Under the pieces are notes generated by a model, which saw only the letters and a program-made list of their open reading frames with translations, made no database searches and was not told where the DNA came from. From Burkholderiales bacterium UBA6064 (GTDB lineage: Bacteria; Pseudomonadota; Gammaproteobacteria; Burkholderiales; Burkholderiaceae_B): a stretch of DNA of 5,517 nt. Location: contig DIYC01000149.1 of the NCBI GenBank assembly GCA_002428895.1, positions 1 to 5,517 of the forward strand, read 5' to 3'. Shown here one piece after another: positions 1 through 5,517 of this stretch. Made by a program: the position numbers and the translations under genes. Numbering within the stretch: position 1 is the stretch's first letter; the number at the start of each line of letters is the position of its first letter.

Positions 1-602
1 GGCATTCGCTGCAATACCTCTGAAATGGCTTGAGTCCCCCCAGTAGACGACCCGATCACAATGACTTTATCGGTCGTTTCTGCCATCGCGGTTGGCGCAG
101 GTTTAGGCTTAATCATCACATCGGCTGTTTGTTTTGCGGCTACTTTTCTTGGCCCATCAATGCTGGAGGACAACAACTTTTTAAGTCCGCTGGGTTGCAC
201 TCTTGCTGCGGCTAACACAATATCGATTAACTGTATTTTTGATTCTTCTAAAAATTTTTTAGTCCCTAAGGTGGGTTTGGTAATAATGTCGACAGCCCCA
301 GCTTCTAAGGCTTGATTAAAGGTATCGCTACCTTCTGCCACTAAGGTGCTACAAATCACAGTAGGAATAGGGTGTTGTCGCATCAATTTGCGTAAAAAAC
401 TAATACCATCCATGCGTGGCATTTCAACATCTAAAATGAGCACATCGGGCAATACATGTTTTAATTTTTCAGCAGCAATATAAGGGTCTTGTGCAGTAGC
501 CACCACTTCAAGCTGTGGGTCTGACTGAAACAATTCAGTTAAAGTTTGTCGCACCACCGATGAGTCGTCAATAATCATGACTTTGACTTTTTTCTGTTCC
601 AT
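1..602 (-). CDS. cheB: CheB, chemotaxis response regulator and protein-glutamate methylesterase (3' part outside window)
   Basis: CheB removes methyl groups from MCP glutamates (and deamidates glutamines) when phosphorylated by CheA, giving the negative-feedback arm of adaptation in the cytoplasm. My translation from the ATG at 602 is open for 200 codons to the window edge. Residues 1-120 form a receiver domain: acidic pair D12-D13, phosphoacceptor D58 in LILDVEMPRMDG, S85/T86 in VICSTL, and K109 in DIITKP. Residues about 121-178 are the interdomain linker, with the TADVMI-type motif often seen in CheB. The methylesterase domain begins at about residue 180 with IGSSTGGT, where S186 matches the catalytic serine by family knowledge. 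The catalytic His and Asp lie beyond the edge. Usual family length is about 350-380 residues, so a little over half is seen. The gene follows cheR by 58 bp. The ribosome site is weak: GAGAG lies 3 bases, or AGGGA 11 bases, before the ATG. The start is still well supported because the receiver begins at once (MEQKKVKVMIIDDS). Confidence 0.96.
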   Translation of the reverse strand, partial: MEQKKVKVMIIDDSSVVRQTLTELFQSDPQLEVVATAQDPYIAAEKLKHVLPDVLILDVEMPRMDGISFLRKLMRQHPIPTVICSTLVAEGSDTFNQALEAGAVDIITKPTLGTKKFLEESKIQLIDIVLAAARVQPSGLKKLLSSSIDGPRKVAAKQTADVMIKPKPAPTAMAETTDKVIVIGSSTGGTQAISEVLQRM

Positions 603-660
603 ATGCTCTCAGTTCCCTGTTTTAACGATCCACCTGAACTACCTACCGAATGCAATTTAA

Positions 661-1545
661 TTATTTCACTTTTTGATACACTGAACCACCCAGTGCTTTA
701 AAACCTTTATGCCCTTGTATAAATTCGCTCTGCATGGTTTCAGAATGCCCAATCAACAAATAGGAATCGGGTTTTAGTGCTGAATAAAATAATTTAAATA
801 ATTCATGATTGTCTTGCTCACTAAAATAAATCATGACGTTACGACAAAAAATCGCATCAAAATCCCCTTTAAAAGGAGGCGGCTCCCGCAGCATGTTGTA
901 ATGATGAAAGGTCACGGTATTCATTAAATCGGCACAGACTTTTACTTTATCGCTTTTTTTATTGCGCAATAAATATTTTTTTCTAAGGTGTATGTCGATT
1001 TTTTCAACTTCAGAATGTGGATACACGCCATTTTTAGCCACTTCAAGTGCGCGTAAACAAATATCATTCGCCACAATTTCAAAATTAAACTGGTGATGTG
1101 TTTCTTTAAAGTCTTTCAACACCATAGCCAAGCTATAAGGTTCAGCACCAATCGAACAACCTGCACTCCACACTCGGAATTTATCATGTCGTTTCGTATT
1201 TGGATTTTTTAGAAACGCAGAAACCACTCGCTCAATCAACACATCAAAATGATGCGCCTCTCTAAAAAAGCTGGTGGTGTTGGTTGTGAGCACATCAATC
1301 AGATTTAATTTTTCTGGATGCTTTGCAGGCAAAGGCAACACATAATTTAAATACTGTGACAATGTGTCAAAACCCAATTCCACTTGCCGCTTTCGAATAC
1401 GCGTTTGCAGCAGTGTTTTTTTAGTATTGGTGTAAGACAAACCCACCTGGGTTGCACAAAAACGAATGAGCGATTGCAGCTCTTTCGAGCTTAATTCGCT
1501 ATCCGCCCAATTTTGACTCATTTGCCTATCAAGTTTGCCCTTCAC
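661..1545 (-). CDS. cheR: CheR, chemotaxis protein methyltransferase
   Basis: CheR transfers methyl groups from S-adenosylmethionine (SAM) to receptor glutamates. The 294-residue product is close to the usual length (E. coli type about 286). An N-terminal helical domain (about 17-75, with the basic stretch TRIRKRQ) precedes the SAM-dependent catalytic domain. Visible motifs are TTNTTSFFRE (87-96), WSAGCSIGAEPYS (126-138), IVANDI (157-162), FDAIFCRNVMIYF (229-241) and IGHSE (265-269). By hand comparison with Salmonella CheR from memory, the SAM-contacting N89, T91, R95, E135 and D161 are all kept. Within the GCSxGxEPYS loop the usual T and first E are I132 and A134. The beta-subdomain (about 172-218) is rich in basic residues and has no insertion relative to Salmonella, which fits a pentapeptide-dependent enzyme. 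The start chosen is GTG at 1545, with AAGG 9 bases upstream; an in-frame TGA sits at 1561-1563. An ATG at 1521 (286 residues) has only an AGG 3 bases away and is the alternative start. The gene follows cheW by 41 bp. Confidence 0.97.
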   Translation of the reverse strand: MKGKLDRQMSQNWADSELSSKELQSLIRFCATQVGLSYTNTKKTLLQTRIRKRQVELGFDTLSQYLNYVLPLPAKHPEKLNLIDVLTTNTTSFFREAHHFDVLIERVVSAFLKNPNTKRHDKFRVWSAGCSIGAEPYSLAMVLKDFKETHHQFNFEIVANDICLRALEVAKNGVYPHSEVEKIDIHLRKKYLLRNKKSDKVKVCADLMNTVTFHHYNMLREPPPFKGDFDAIFCRNVMIYFSEQDNHELFKLFYSALKPDSYLLIGHSETMQSEFIQGHKGFKALGGSVYQKVK

Positions 1546-1554
1546 CGCTACATA

Positions 1555-1558
1555 CCTT
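1555..1558 (-). promoter_or_regulatory. Putative ribosome binding site of cheR
   Basis: On the minus strand AAGG lies 9 bases before the GTG at 1545. This favours the GTG start over the ATG at 1521, whose only purine-rich match (AGG) is 3 bases away. The match is short, so the start remains uncertain. Confidence 0.45.
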
Positions 1559-1586
1559 ATTCAAGATGAAACACGCAACAAACTTC

Positions 1587-2147
1587 TTAGACTTTCCCCT
1601 CGGAGGCAGTGGCATATTCTTTCACCAACTCTTGTGAAAACACTTTGGGCAAATCAAGAATAATAATAAACTCGTTGCTGGCTTTACCTATCCCATAAAT
1701 AAAACGGGAATCGATACTCGCACCCACTTTGGGCGGATTACTAATTTCTTTTTTGGGCAACACCATCACTTCTTTAACCGCATCGGCTAATAAACCCAAT
1801 GAGGTTCGTTCACCATCTAATTCAACCTCAACAATCACGATACATGTGTCTACCGTGACTTGTGCTTCAGCCATGTCAAAGCGTTTACGTAAGTCAATTA
1901 CAGGTACCACATTCCCTCGTAAATTAATTACTCCAAGCATGTAAGCGGGCATTCGCGGTATGCGTGATATTTTTGTATATTCCAGCACCTCTTGAATTTG
2001 ACTAATTTCAGCACCAAATACTTCGAAGTCTAAAGAAAAAGTCAGTAATTGTAAGGTTTGTTGTTCATCTAAATTAAAACCATTTTCATTCACATCCTCG
2101 GCATAATTCGAGGATGTTTCGCTTCGCTGATCAACTGTTGTTACCAT
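1587..2147 (-). CDS. cheW: CheW, chemotaxis receptor-kinase coupling protein
   Basis: CheW is the cytoplasmic adaptor that bridges MCP tips and the P5 domain of CheA in chemosensory arrays. The 186-residue product carries one CheW domain, from about residue 31 to 178. The core reads LQLLTFSLDFEVFGAEI, then QEVLEYTKISRIPRMP (52-67), then GVINLRGNVVPVIDLRKRF (72-90). The NLRG motif (75-78) holds R77, equivalent to the arginine at the E. coli CheW receptor interface (family knowledge). The second half (SLGLLADAVKEVMVL; FIYGIGK; FIIILDLPKVF) is also typical. The first 30 residues form a polar, acidic extension not needed for the fold; E. coli CheW is 167 residues. The start is secure: AGGAG lies 6 bases before the ATG, and the gene begins 17 bp after the MCP stop. 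The tight spacing suggests co-expression with the MCP. No missing core motif or frameshift was seen. Confidence 0.97.
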   Translation of the reverse strand: MVTTVDQRSETSSNYAEDVNENGFNLDEQQTLQLLTFSLDFEVFGAEISQIQEVLEYTKISRIPRMPAYMLGVINLRGNVVPVIDLRKRFDMAEAQVTVDTCIVIVEVELDGERTSLGLLADAVKEVMVLPKKEISNPPKVGASIDSRFIYGIGKASNEFIIILDLPKVFSQELVKEYATASEGKV

Positions 2148-2153
2148 TTAATG

Positions 2154-2158
2154 CTCCT
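2154..2158 (-). promoter_or_regulatory. Ribosome binding site of cheW
   Basis: The minus strand reads AGGAG, then six bases, then ATG at 2147. It lies within the 17-bp gap after the MCP stop codon. It is the clearest Shine-Dalgarno match in the window along with that of the MCP gene. Confidence 0.8.
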
Positions 2159-2164
2159 GCACGA

Positions 2165-4129
2165 TTAATATTTTTCAAAATGCTCTTCATCGTTCAGGTC
2201 TAAGTTCACACCCGTACTGGTTTGCGGTGGCGCACTGTGAGCAGGCGCATGTGTTGTTCGTGAAGAGGACTTTTTTAACCCTAAACCCGTGGCCAATTTT
2301 TTAGGTGGACTCTTCTGAGTAAAACCAGGGCTAAAGCTGCTGTTGGCAGCCAATTTATCTTGTTTCATTAACAAGCCCAGCGAGACGTTTAAGCTAGTAG
2401 CTTGTTCATCCATTTGCGTTGCAGTACTGGCCAGCTCTTCTGAAGAAGCGGCCGATTGCTGCACCACTTCATCCAATTGCTGAATTGCTTTATTAATTTC
2501 TGCTGCACCGACGTCTTGCTCTTTCGAGGCGGATGAAATTTCTTGAACCAGTTCGGCTGTTTTTTGAATGTTAGGCACCAATTGTTTCAGCATTTCGCCT
2601 GCTCGCTCAGAGACATCAAGACTAGAACGCGCACGATCCACAATTTCAGCTGCAGCTTTTTGGCTTCGCTCGGCGAGTTTGCGAACTTCCGCAGCGACCA
2701 CCGTAAAACCTTTTCCGTGCTCACCTGCTCTTGCTGCTTCAATTGCTGCATTTAAGGCCAACAAATTCGTTTGCCGTGATATTTCCTCAATAATGGCAAT
2801 TTTTTCGCTAATCTCGCGCATGGCATGTACCGATTCTTGGACTGCACCACCACTGCTTTGCGCATCTTCTGACGCTTTACGCGCAATTTGTTCAGTTTGC
2901 TGCGCATTTTGAGCACTGTGCGAGATATTCGACGACATTTCTTCCATGGACGAAGACACTTGCTCAAGCGATGCGGCTTGTTCGGTCGATCCTTCAGCAA
3001 TCATTTGTGCAGCACTCTTGGTTTCTGTGCTGCCATAAGACACCTGATGAACCGCATCTGCAATTTGCCCAACAATCTGTTTTAAACGCGTCATCATAAA
3101 CGCAATCATCATTAAACCACCGAACAGAGACACAGCAAATAAACCCAACATAATGTTACGCGCATGGGCATACAGCGTATCTGCCTCAAGTTGTGACTCT
3201 TTTTTATTGGCTGCATTGTAATCCAACATTTCATTCACTTTACTTTCTGCTGTTTTCAACACCGCAGCACCCGCACCATTCATTAAAGTAAATGCTCGAT
3301 GACTTCCATTTTCACTAGCAATTTGAACCACTTGTGTTACTAAGTTTTTATAGTTGTTGTAATTGCTGTGAATCGCTTCTAACCGAGTAGTTTGGTTTGC
3401 ACCCACCACCAAAGTCTTTAAGCGTGCCATGCTGTTTTCAAAGGCAGCTTCTGAGTTTTCAATTTGTTGTTTAAATCGATCAATATCCGTCTCGCTTTTA
3501 GATAAAATGATGGATTTGGTTGCGCGTTGAATATCAATTAACTGACTTTTAATGATACCCGCATAGAAAATTTGTTCGGCTGTTTCTCGGCTGACCGCCC
3601 CCGCACCAGTCGCTGTAGGCTGAAACACCCCTGCCATTAACTCATTCATCAGCGTCAAAGTCGCAGAATAAACTTGTGTGCCCTCAGTATTAATTAAATC
3701 TGTTGCTTTTTGAGTTGAATTGAGCTGAGCCAAACGCACTACTTCACGATTATTTTCGAGGTACTGCGTCCATGCTTGCTCAAATTCAGACACTTTTTTT
3801 GCGCCTGCTTCACTGGTTAGTAAGGCTTTAAGCGCAGCAATTTTCTCATCGGTTGTGGTCATGTATTTTTGCATTTCATTCACAAAAGTATTCATCTCTT
3901 CAGCCGAGCTGGATAAAATAATTTTACTTTCGTAACGTGCCACCTGTAAAAAACTATTTTTAGCTTCAAGGGCAATTTTAACGGCTTCAGCTGGGCCATC
4001 AACCACCTGATGTAAGCTTGTATTCATCGTAGCCAGTGAGAATATCCCTACCGTTCCAATTGCAATTAATAAGGTCAACACGACAGTAAATGCAATCAGT
4101 ATCGTCGACTTTAAAGTTAGATGCTTCAT
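2165..4129 (-). CDS. Methyl-accepting chemotaxis protein: tandem four-helix-bundle-like sensor, no HAMP, C-terminal pentapeptide
   Basis: This transmembrane receptor controls CheA activity through CheW. The 654 residues run as follows. TM1 is at about 8-32. A periplasmic sensor of about 287 residues (36-322) is almost all helical. TM2 is at about 325-346, followed by the basic stop R348/K350. The cytoplasmic signalling coiled coil spans about 350-590. A flexible Ser/Pro/Lys-rich tail (591-649) ends in HFEKY. The hairpin tip is canonical ([20 protein letters not shown], 451-470, then [18 protein letters not shown]). Likely methylation pairs are E383/Q384, E389/Q390, E396/E397 and E564/E565. 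The sensor consists of two alignable units (53-165 and 190-302). No HAMP is recognisable between TM2 and the signalling helices. Compared by hand with E. coli Tsr, each arm is 7 residues shorter, suggesting the 34-heptad class. The ligand is unknown. GAGGGG lies 6 bases before the ATG. The gene sits 70 bp after cheA and 17 bp before cheW, so it is probably the cognate receptor of this pathway. Confidence 0.96.
   Translation of the reverse strand: MKHLTLKSTILIAFTVVLTLLIAIGTVGIFSLATMNTSLHQVVDGPAEAVKIALEAKNSFLQVARYESKIILSSSAEEMNTFVNEMQKYMTTTDEKIAALKALLTSEAGAKKVSEFEQAWTQYLENNREVVRLAQLNSTQKATDLINTEGTQVYSATLTLMNELMAGVFQPTATGAGAVSRETAEQIFYAGIIKSQLIDIQRATKSIILSKSETDIDRFKQQIENSEAAFENSMARLKTLVVGANQTTRLEAIHSNYNNYKNLVTQVVQIASENGSHRAFTLMNGAGAAVLKTAESKVNEMLDYNAANKKESQLEADTLYAHARNIMLGLFAVSLFGGLMMIAFMMTRLKQIVGQIADAVHQVSYGSTETKSAAQMIAEGSTEQAASLEQVSSSMEEMSSNISHSAQNAQQTEQIARKASEDAQSSGGAVQESVHAMREISEKIAIIEEISRQTNLLALNAAIEAARAGEHGKGFTVVAAEVRKLAERSQKAAAEIVDRARSSLDVSERAGEMLKQLVPNIQKTAELVQEISSASKEQDVGAAEINKAIQQLDEVVQQSAASSEELASTATQMDEQATSLNVSLGLLMKQDKLAANSSFSPGFTQKSPPKKLATGLGLKKSSSRTTHAPAHSAPPQTSTGVNLDLNDEEHFEKY
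2168..2182 (-). other. Codons for C-terminal CheR/CheB-tethering pentapeptide (HFEKY)
   Basis: The last five residues of the MCP are HFEKY. They fit the known form of MCP C-terminal pentapeptides: any residue, an aromatic or His, two of any kind, then an aromatic or His (E. coli NWETF). They follow an acidic NDEE and a flexible tail of about 60 residues, as in pentapeptide-bearing receptors. Binding to CheR and CheB is inferred. Confidence 0.7.
3224..3562 (-). repeat. Protein-level repeat, unit 2 of the MCP sensor (residues 190-302)
   Basis: This is the second tandem helical unit, membrane-proximal in sequence order, with its last helix leading into TM2. Matches to unit 1 include R202, I207-I208-L209-S210, F219, L237-K238, Y257/Y260, V267-V268, A271, A279, N284, G287 and N299-E300. 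About 25 residues (166-189, rich in Gly, Ala and Thr) separate the two units. Confidence 0.7.
3635..3973 (-). repeat. Protein-level repeat, unit 1 of the MCP sensor (residues 53-165)
   Basis: This is the first of two tandem helical units in the periplasmic region. It aligns without gaps to unit 2 at an offset of 137 residues, with 25 identities in 113 positions by hand count. Shared points include R65, I70-I71-L72-S73, F82, L100-K101, Y123, V130-V131, A134, A142, N147, G150 and N162-E163. The pattern (basic residue in helix 1, aromatic pair W120/Y123 in helix 3, A142 in helix 4) resembles four-helix-bundle MCP sensor domains. The similarity is visible in protein, not in DNA. Confidence 0.7.
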
Positions 4130-4135
4130 GTTAAA

Positions 4136-4141
4136 CCCCTC
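4136..4141 (-). promoter_or_regulatory. Ribosome binding site of the MCP gene
   Basis: The minus strand reads GAGGGG, then six bases, then ATG at 4129. This supports the start, which places a short basic N-terminus (MKHLTLK) just before TM1. Confidence 0.75.
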
Positions 4142-4199
4142 AACACAGTCAATAATTATTAAAATGAATCAAAATAAATCTCTAATTAATACTTATGGT

Positions 4200-5517
4200 T
4201 TAAGCCATCACAGTCTCATTCGCTTGCGGATGTTTAAGTTGCGTAAGCCTTTCAAACTCTTTAATGGTTTGGTCTACATCAATAATCATGGCAACGCCAC
4301 CGTCTCCGGTAATCGTTGCTCCAGCAAAATTAGTTTGCCCTCTGCAGGCCCCACCCAAATTTTTAATCACCACCTGTTGCTGACCAACAATTTCATCCAC
4401 ACTAAATCCATAAATCGATTGTTCATGCCGAACAATGACGATTTGTTCAATTTCAGGAATTTCACCTGAGCACTCAAACCATTCTCTTAAACGTAAATAG
4501 GGTACCAACTCGCCTCGAATCGGGATCAAATCGACCGCCCTATCCGATTGCTTTTGAATTTCTGCTTGCTTCAATTCCACACATTCTTCGACATGGCTTA
4601 AAGGAAACACATACAACTCATCGCCCAAAGCAACAATTAAACCCTCAATAATGGCTAAGGTCATGGGTAATCGAATGGTGATACAAGTGCCGCGACCAAC
4701 CTGACTACTTAATTGCACTTCACCCCGCAAATCTTGAATTGAACGCTTGACCACATCCATTCCGACACCGCGACCCGAAATATCACTGACTGTGGCGGCA
4801 GTAGAAAAACCAGGTTCGAAAATTAACTGATGGCACTCTTTTTCGGACAAAATTTGTCCTGGCGAAATAATTTGACGTTCAACTGCTTTTTGATAAATTT
4901 TTTCTGCATTTAATCCTGCACCGTCATCTTCAATCGTAATCAGCACACTTGAATCCGCATGCCGTGCCGACAAACGAATCGTGCCTTGAGCCGGTTTACC
5001 CGCCTGTTGCCGAACCACCGCCGATTCGATGCCATGATCCACACTATTACGAATTAAATGCACCAACGGGTCGGCCAAACTATCAATCACCATTTTGTCT
5101 AACTCCGTGTCAGCACCCTCGGTGAGTAATCGAATGTCTTTACCCAACTCTTTCGACAAATCGCGCACCAGCCGCTTAAACCGACTAAATGTTGTACCAA
5201 TTGGTAACATACGAATTTCAAATGTGTTGTCTCTTAAATGAGTTGTCAATCGCTCTAACTCTTCAGCGATTGATGCAATGCGCTCATCTTCAAAGTCCTG
5301 AGAAATTTGACTCATTCGGGCTTGAGTAATCACCAGTTCACCGACTAAATCCATTAATACATCTAATTTTCGTGCCGGTACGCGAACTGATACATCGTGA
5401 TTTGAATTACCCTTTTCGCCTTTAGGTAAAACAGCATCATCTTGCACCGAGAGACTGGCTATTTTATTAGATGACTCAACCCTCGATGTTGCTTTGGGCA
5501 ATTCAACCGGTGCTGCC
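4200..5517 (-). CDS. cheA: CheA, chemotaxis sensor histidine kinase (5' part outside window)
   Basis: CheA autophosphorylates under receptor control and passes the phosphate to CheY and CheB. The reading frame is open to the right edge. The true start and the Hpt (P1) and P2 domains lie outside; a TTG at 5501 is only an internal Leu codon. Counting that Leu as residue 1, residues 1-36 are a polar linker. The P3 dimerisation domain follows at about 37-100 (VRVPARKLDVLMDLVGELVI). The P4 ATPase domain covers about 100-280, with N-box HLIRNSVDHGIE (148-159, N152 and H156), G1 box DDGAGL (192-197), F-box EPGFSTA (229-235) and G2 box SGRGVGMDVVK (242-252). The P5 CheW-like domain covers about 285-420 and ends VVIKNLGG...AGATITGDGGVAMIIDV. 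All ATP-binding motifs are intact, so the kinase core should be active. The stop at 4200-4202 is 70 bp before the MCP start. Because the phosphorylated His lies in the unseen P1, full function cannot be confirmed here. Confidence 0.97.
   Translation of the reverse strand, partial: AAPVELPKATSRVESSNKIASLSVQDDAVLPKGEKGNSNHDVSVRVPARKLDVLMDLVGELVITQARMSQISQDFEDERIASIAEELERLTTHLRDNTFEIRMLPIGTTFSRFKRLVRDLSKELGKDIRLLTEGADTELDKMVIDSLADPLVHLIRNSVDHGIESAVVRQQAGKPAQGTIRLSARHADSSVLITIEDDGAGLNAEKIYQKAVERQIISPGQILSEKECHQLIFEPGFSTAATVSDISGRGVGMDVVKRSIQDLRGEVQLSSQVGRGTCITIRLPMTLAIIEGLIVALGDELYVFPLSHVEECVELKQAEIQKQSDRAVDLIPIRGELVPYLRLREWFECSGEIPEIEQIVIVRHEQSIYGFSVDEIVGQQQVVIKNLGGACRGQTNFAGATITGDGGVAMIIDVDQTIKEFERLTQLKHPQANETVMA

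Noticed and set aside
61..315. Plus-strand open frame of 84 codons with a hydrophobic start resembling a membrane protein
   Set aside because: It is antisense to the cheB receiver and linker region, which encodes a clean, motif-rich protein. No family resemblance was seen for this frame.
603..660. Possible hairpin (AGTTC ... GAACT) between cheR and cheB
   Set aside because: The stem is only 5 bp with a loop of about 20 bases and no T-tract, so it does not support a terminator or regulatory structure.
1729..1944. Plus-strand open frame of 71 codons
   Set aside because: It is entirely antisense to the conserved core of cheW and has no family resemblance.
2568..2912. Plus-strand open frame of 114 codons
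   Set aside because: It lies opposite the MCP signalling domain. Ala/Ser/Glu-rich coiled-coil coding often leaves stop-free antisense frames. The product is a Cys/Ser/Ala-rich string with no recognisable domain.
2752..3000. Minus-strand open frame of 82 codons, strongly basic
   Set aside because: It is an out-of-frame shadow inside the MCP gene, on the same strand as the conserved signalling domain.
4130..4199. Possible internal promoter in the AT-rich 70-bp gap between cheA and the MCP gene
   Set aside because: TTGATT-like and TAATAAT-like words occur on the minus strand, but no -35/-10 pair has acceptable spacing. The gap is so AT-rich that such words are expected by chance. No flagellar sigma-28-type site was seen.
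4128..4469. Plus-strand open frame of 113 codons spanning the cheA-MCP gap
   Set aside because: It covers the antisense of the conserved CheA P5 domain and has no recognisable motif. Its start overlaps the MCP start codon by chance.
5499..5501. TTG as the start codon of CheA
   Set aside because: The frame stays open upstream to the window edge, and a CheA lacking P1 and P2 would not function as a normal kinase. It is an internal Leu codon.

Overview
The window is a single block of chemotaxis signalling genes. All are read from the minus strand, so transcription runs from high to low coordinates. In transcription order they are cheA (3' part, entering at the right edge), a transmembrane methyl-accepting chemotaxis protein (MCP), cheW, cheR and cheB (5' part, leaving at the left edge). 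The gaps are 70, 17, 41 and 58 bp, and no clear terminator or opposing gene lies between them, so this is almost certainly one operon. Nothing was found on the plus strand that looks like a real gene, and no gene-free stretch exceeds 70 bp. No RNA gene, mobile element or CRISPR array was seen.

The organism looks like a fairly AT-rich Gram-negative bacterium. The cheA-mcp-cheW-cheR-cheB set and the protein sequences would suit a gammaproteobacterium, but this is an impression from family resemblance only. No taxonomic marker is present.

The encoded proteins cover most of a chemosensory circuit. The MCP senses a signal outside the cytoplasmic membrane. CheW couples it to the histidine kinase CheA. 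CheR methylates the receptor, and CheB, a response regulator with a methylesterase domain, demethylates it. CheY is the expected output protein but is not in the window, and neither are CheZ and CheD. The CheA phosphoacceptor (Hpt/P1) domain and most of the CheB catalytic domain lie outside the window.

The MCP is the most distinctive gene. Its periplasmic region contains two tandem copies of a four-helix-bundle-like unit, alignable without gaps over 113 residues. Transmembrane segment 2 runs almost directly into the signalling coiled coil, with no recognisable HAMP domain. The signalling hairpin is one heptad per arm shorter than that of E. coli Tsr, which suggests the 34-heptad class. The protein ends in a flexible tail carrying a C-terminal aromatic pentapeptide (HFEKY) of the type that tethers CheR and CheB. 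Together these suggest a dedicated receptor with its own adaptation enzymes. The genes themselves are of known families, and nothing seen here proves a new system.
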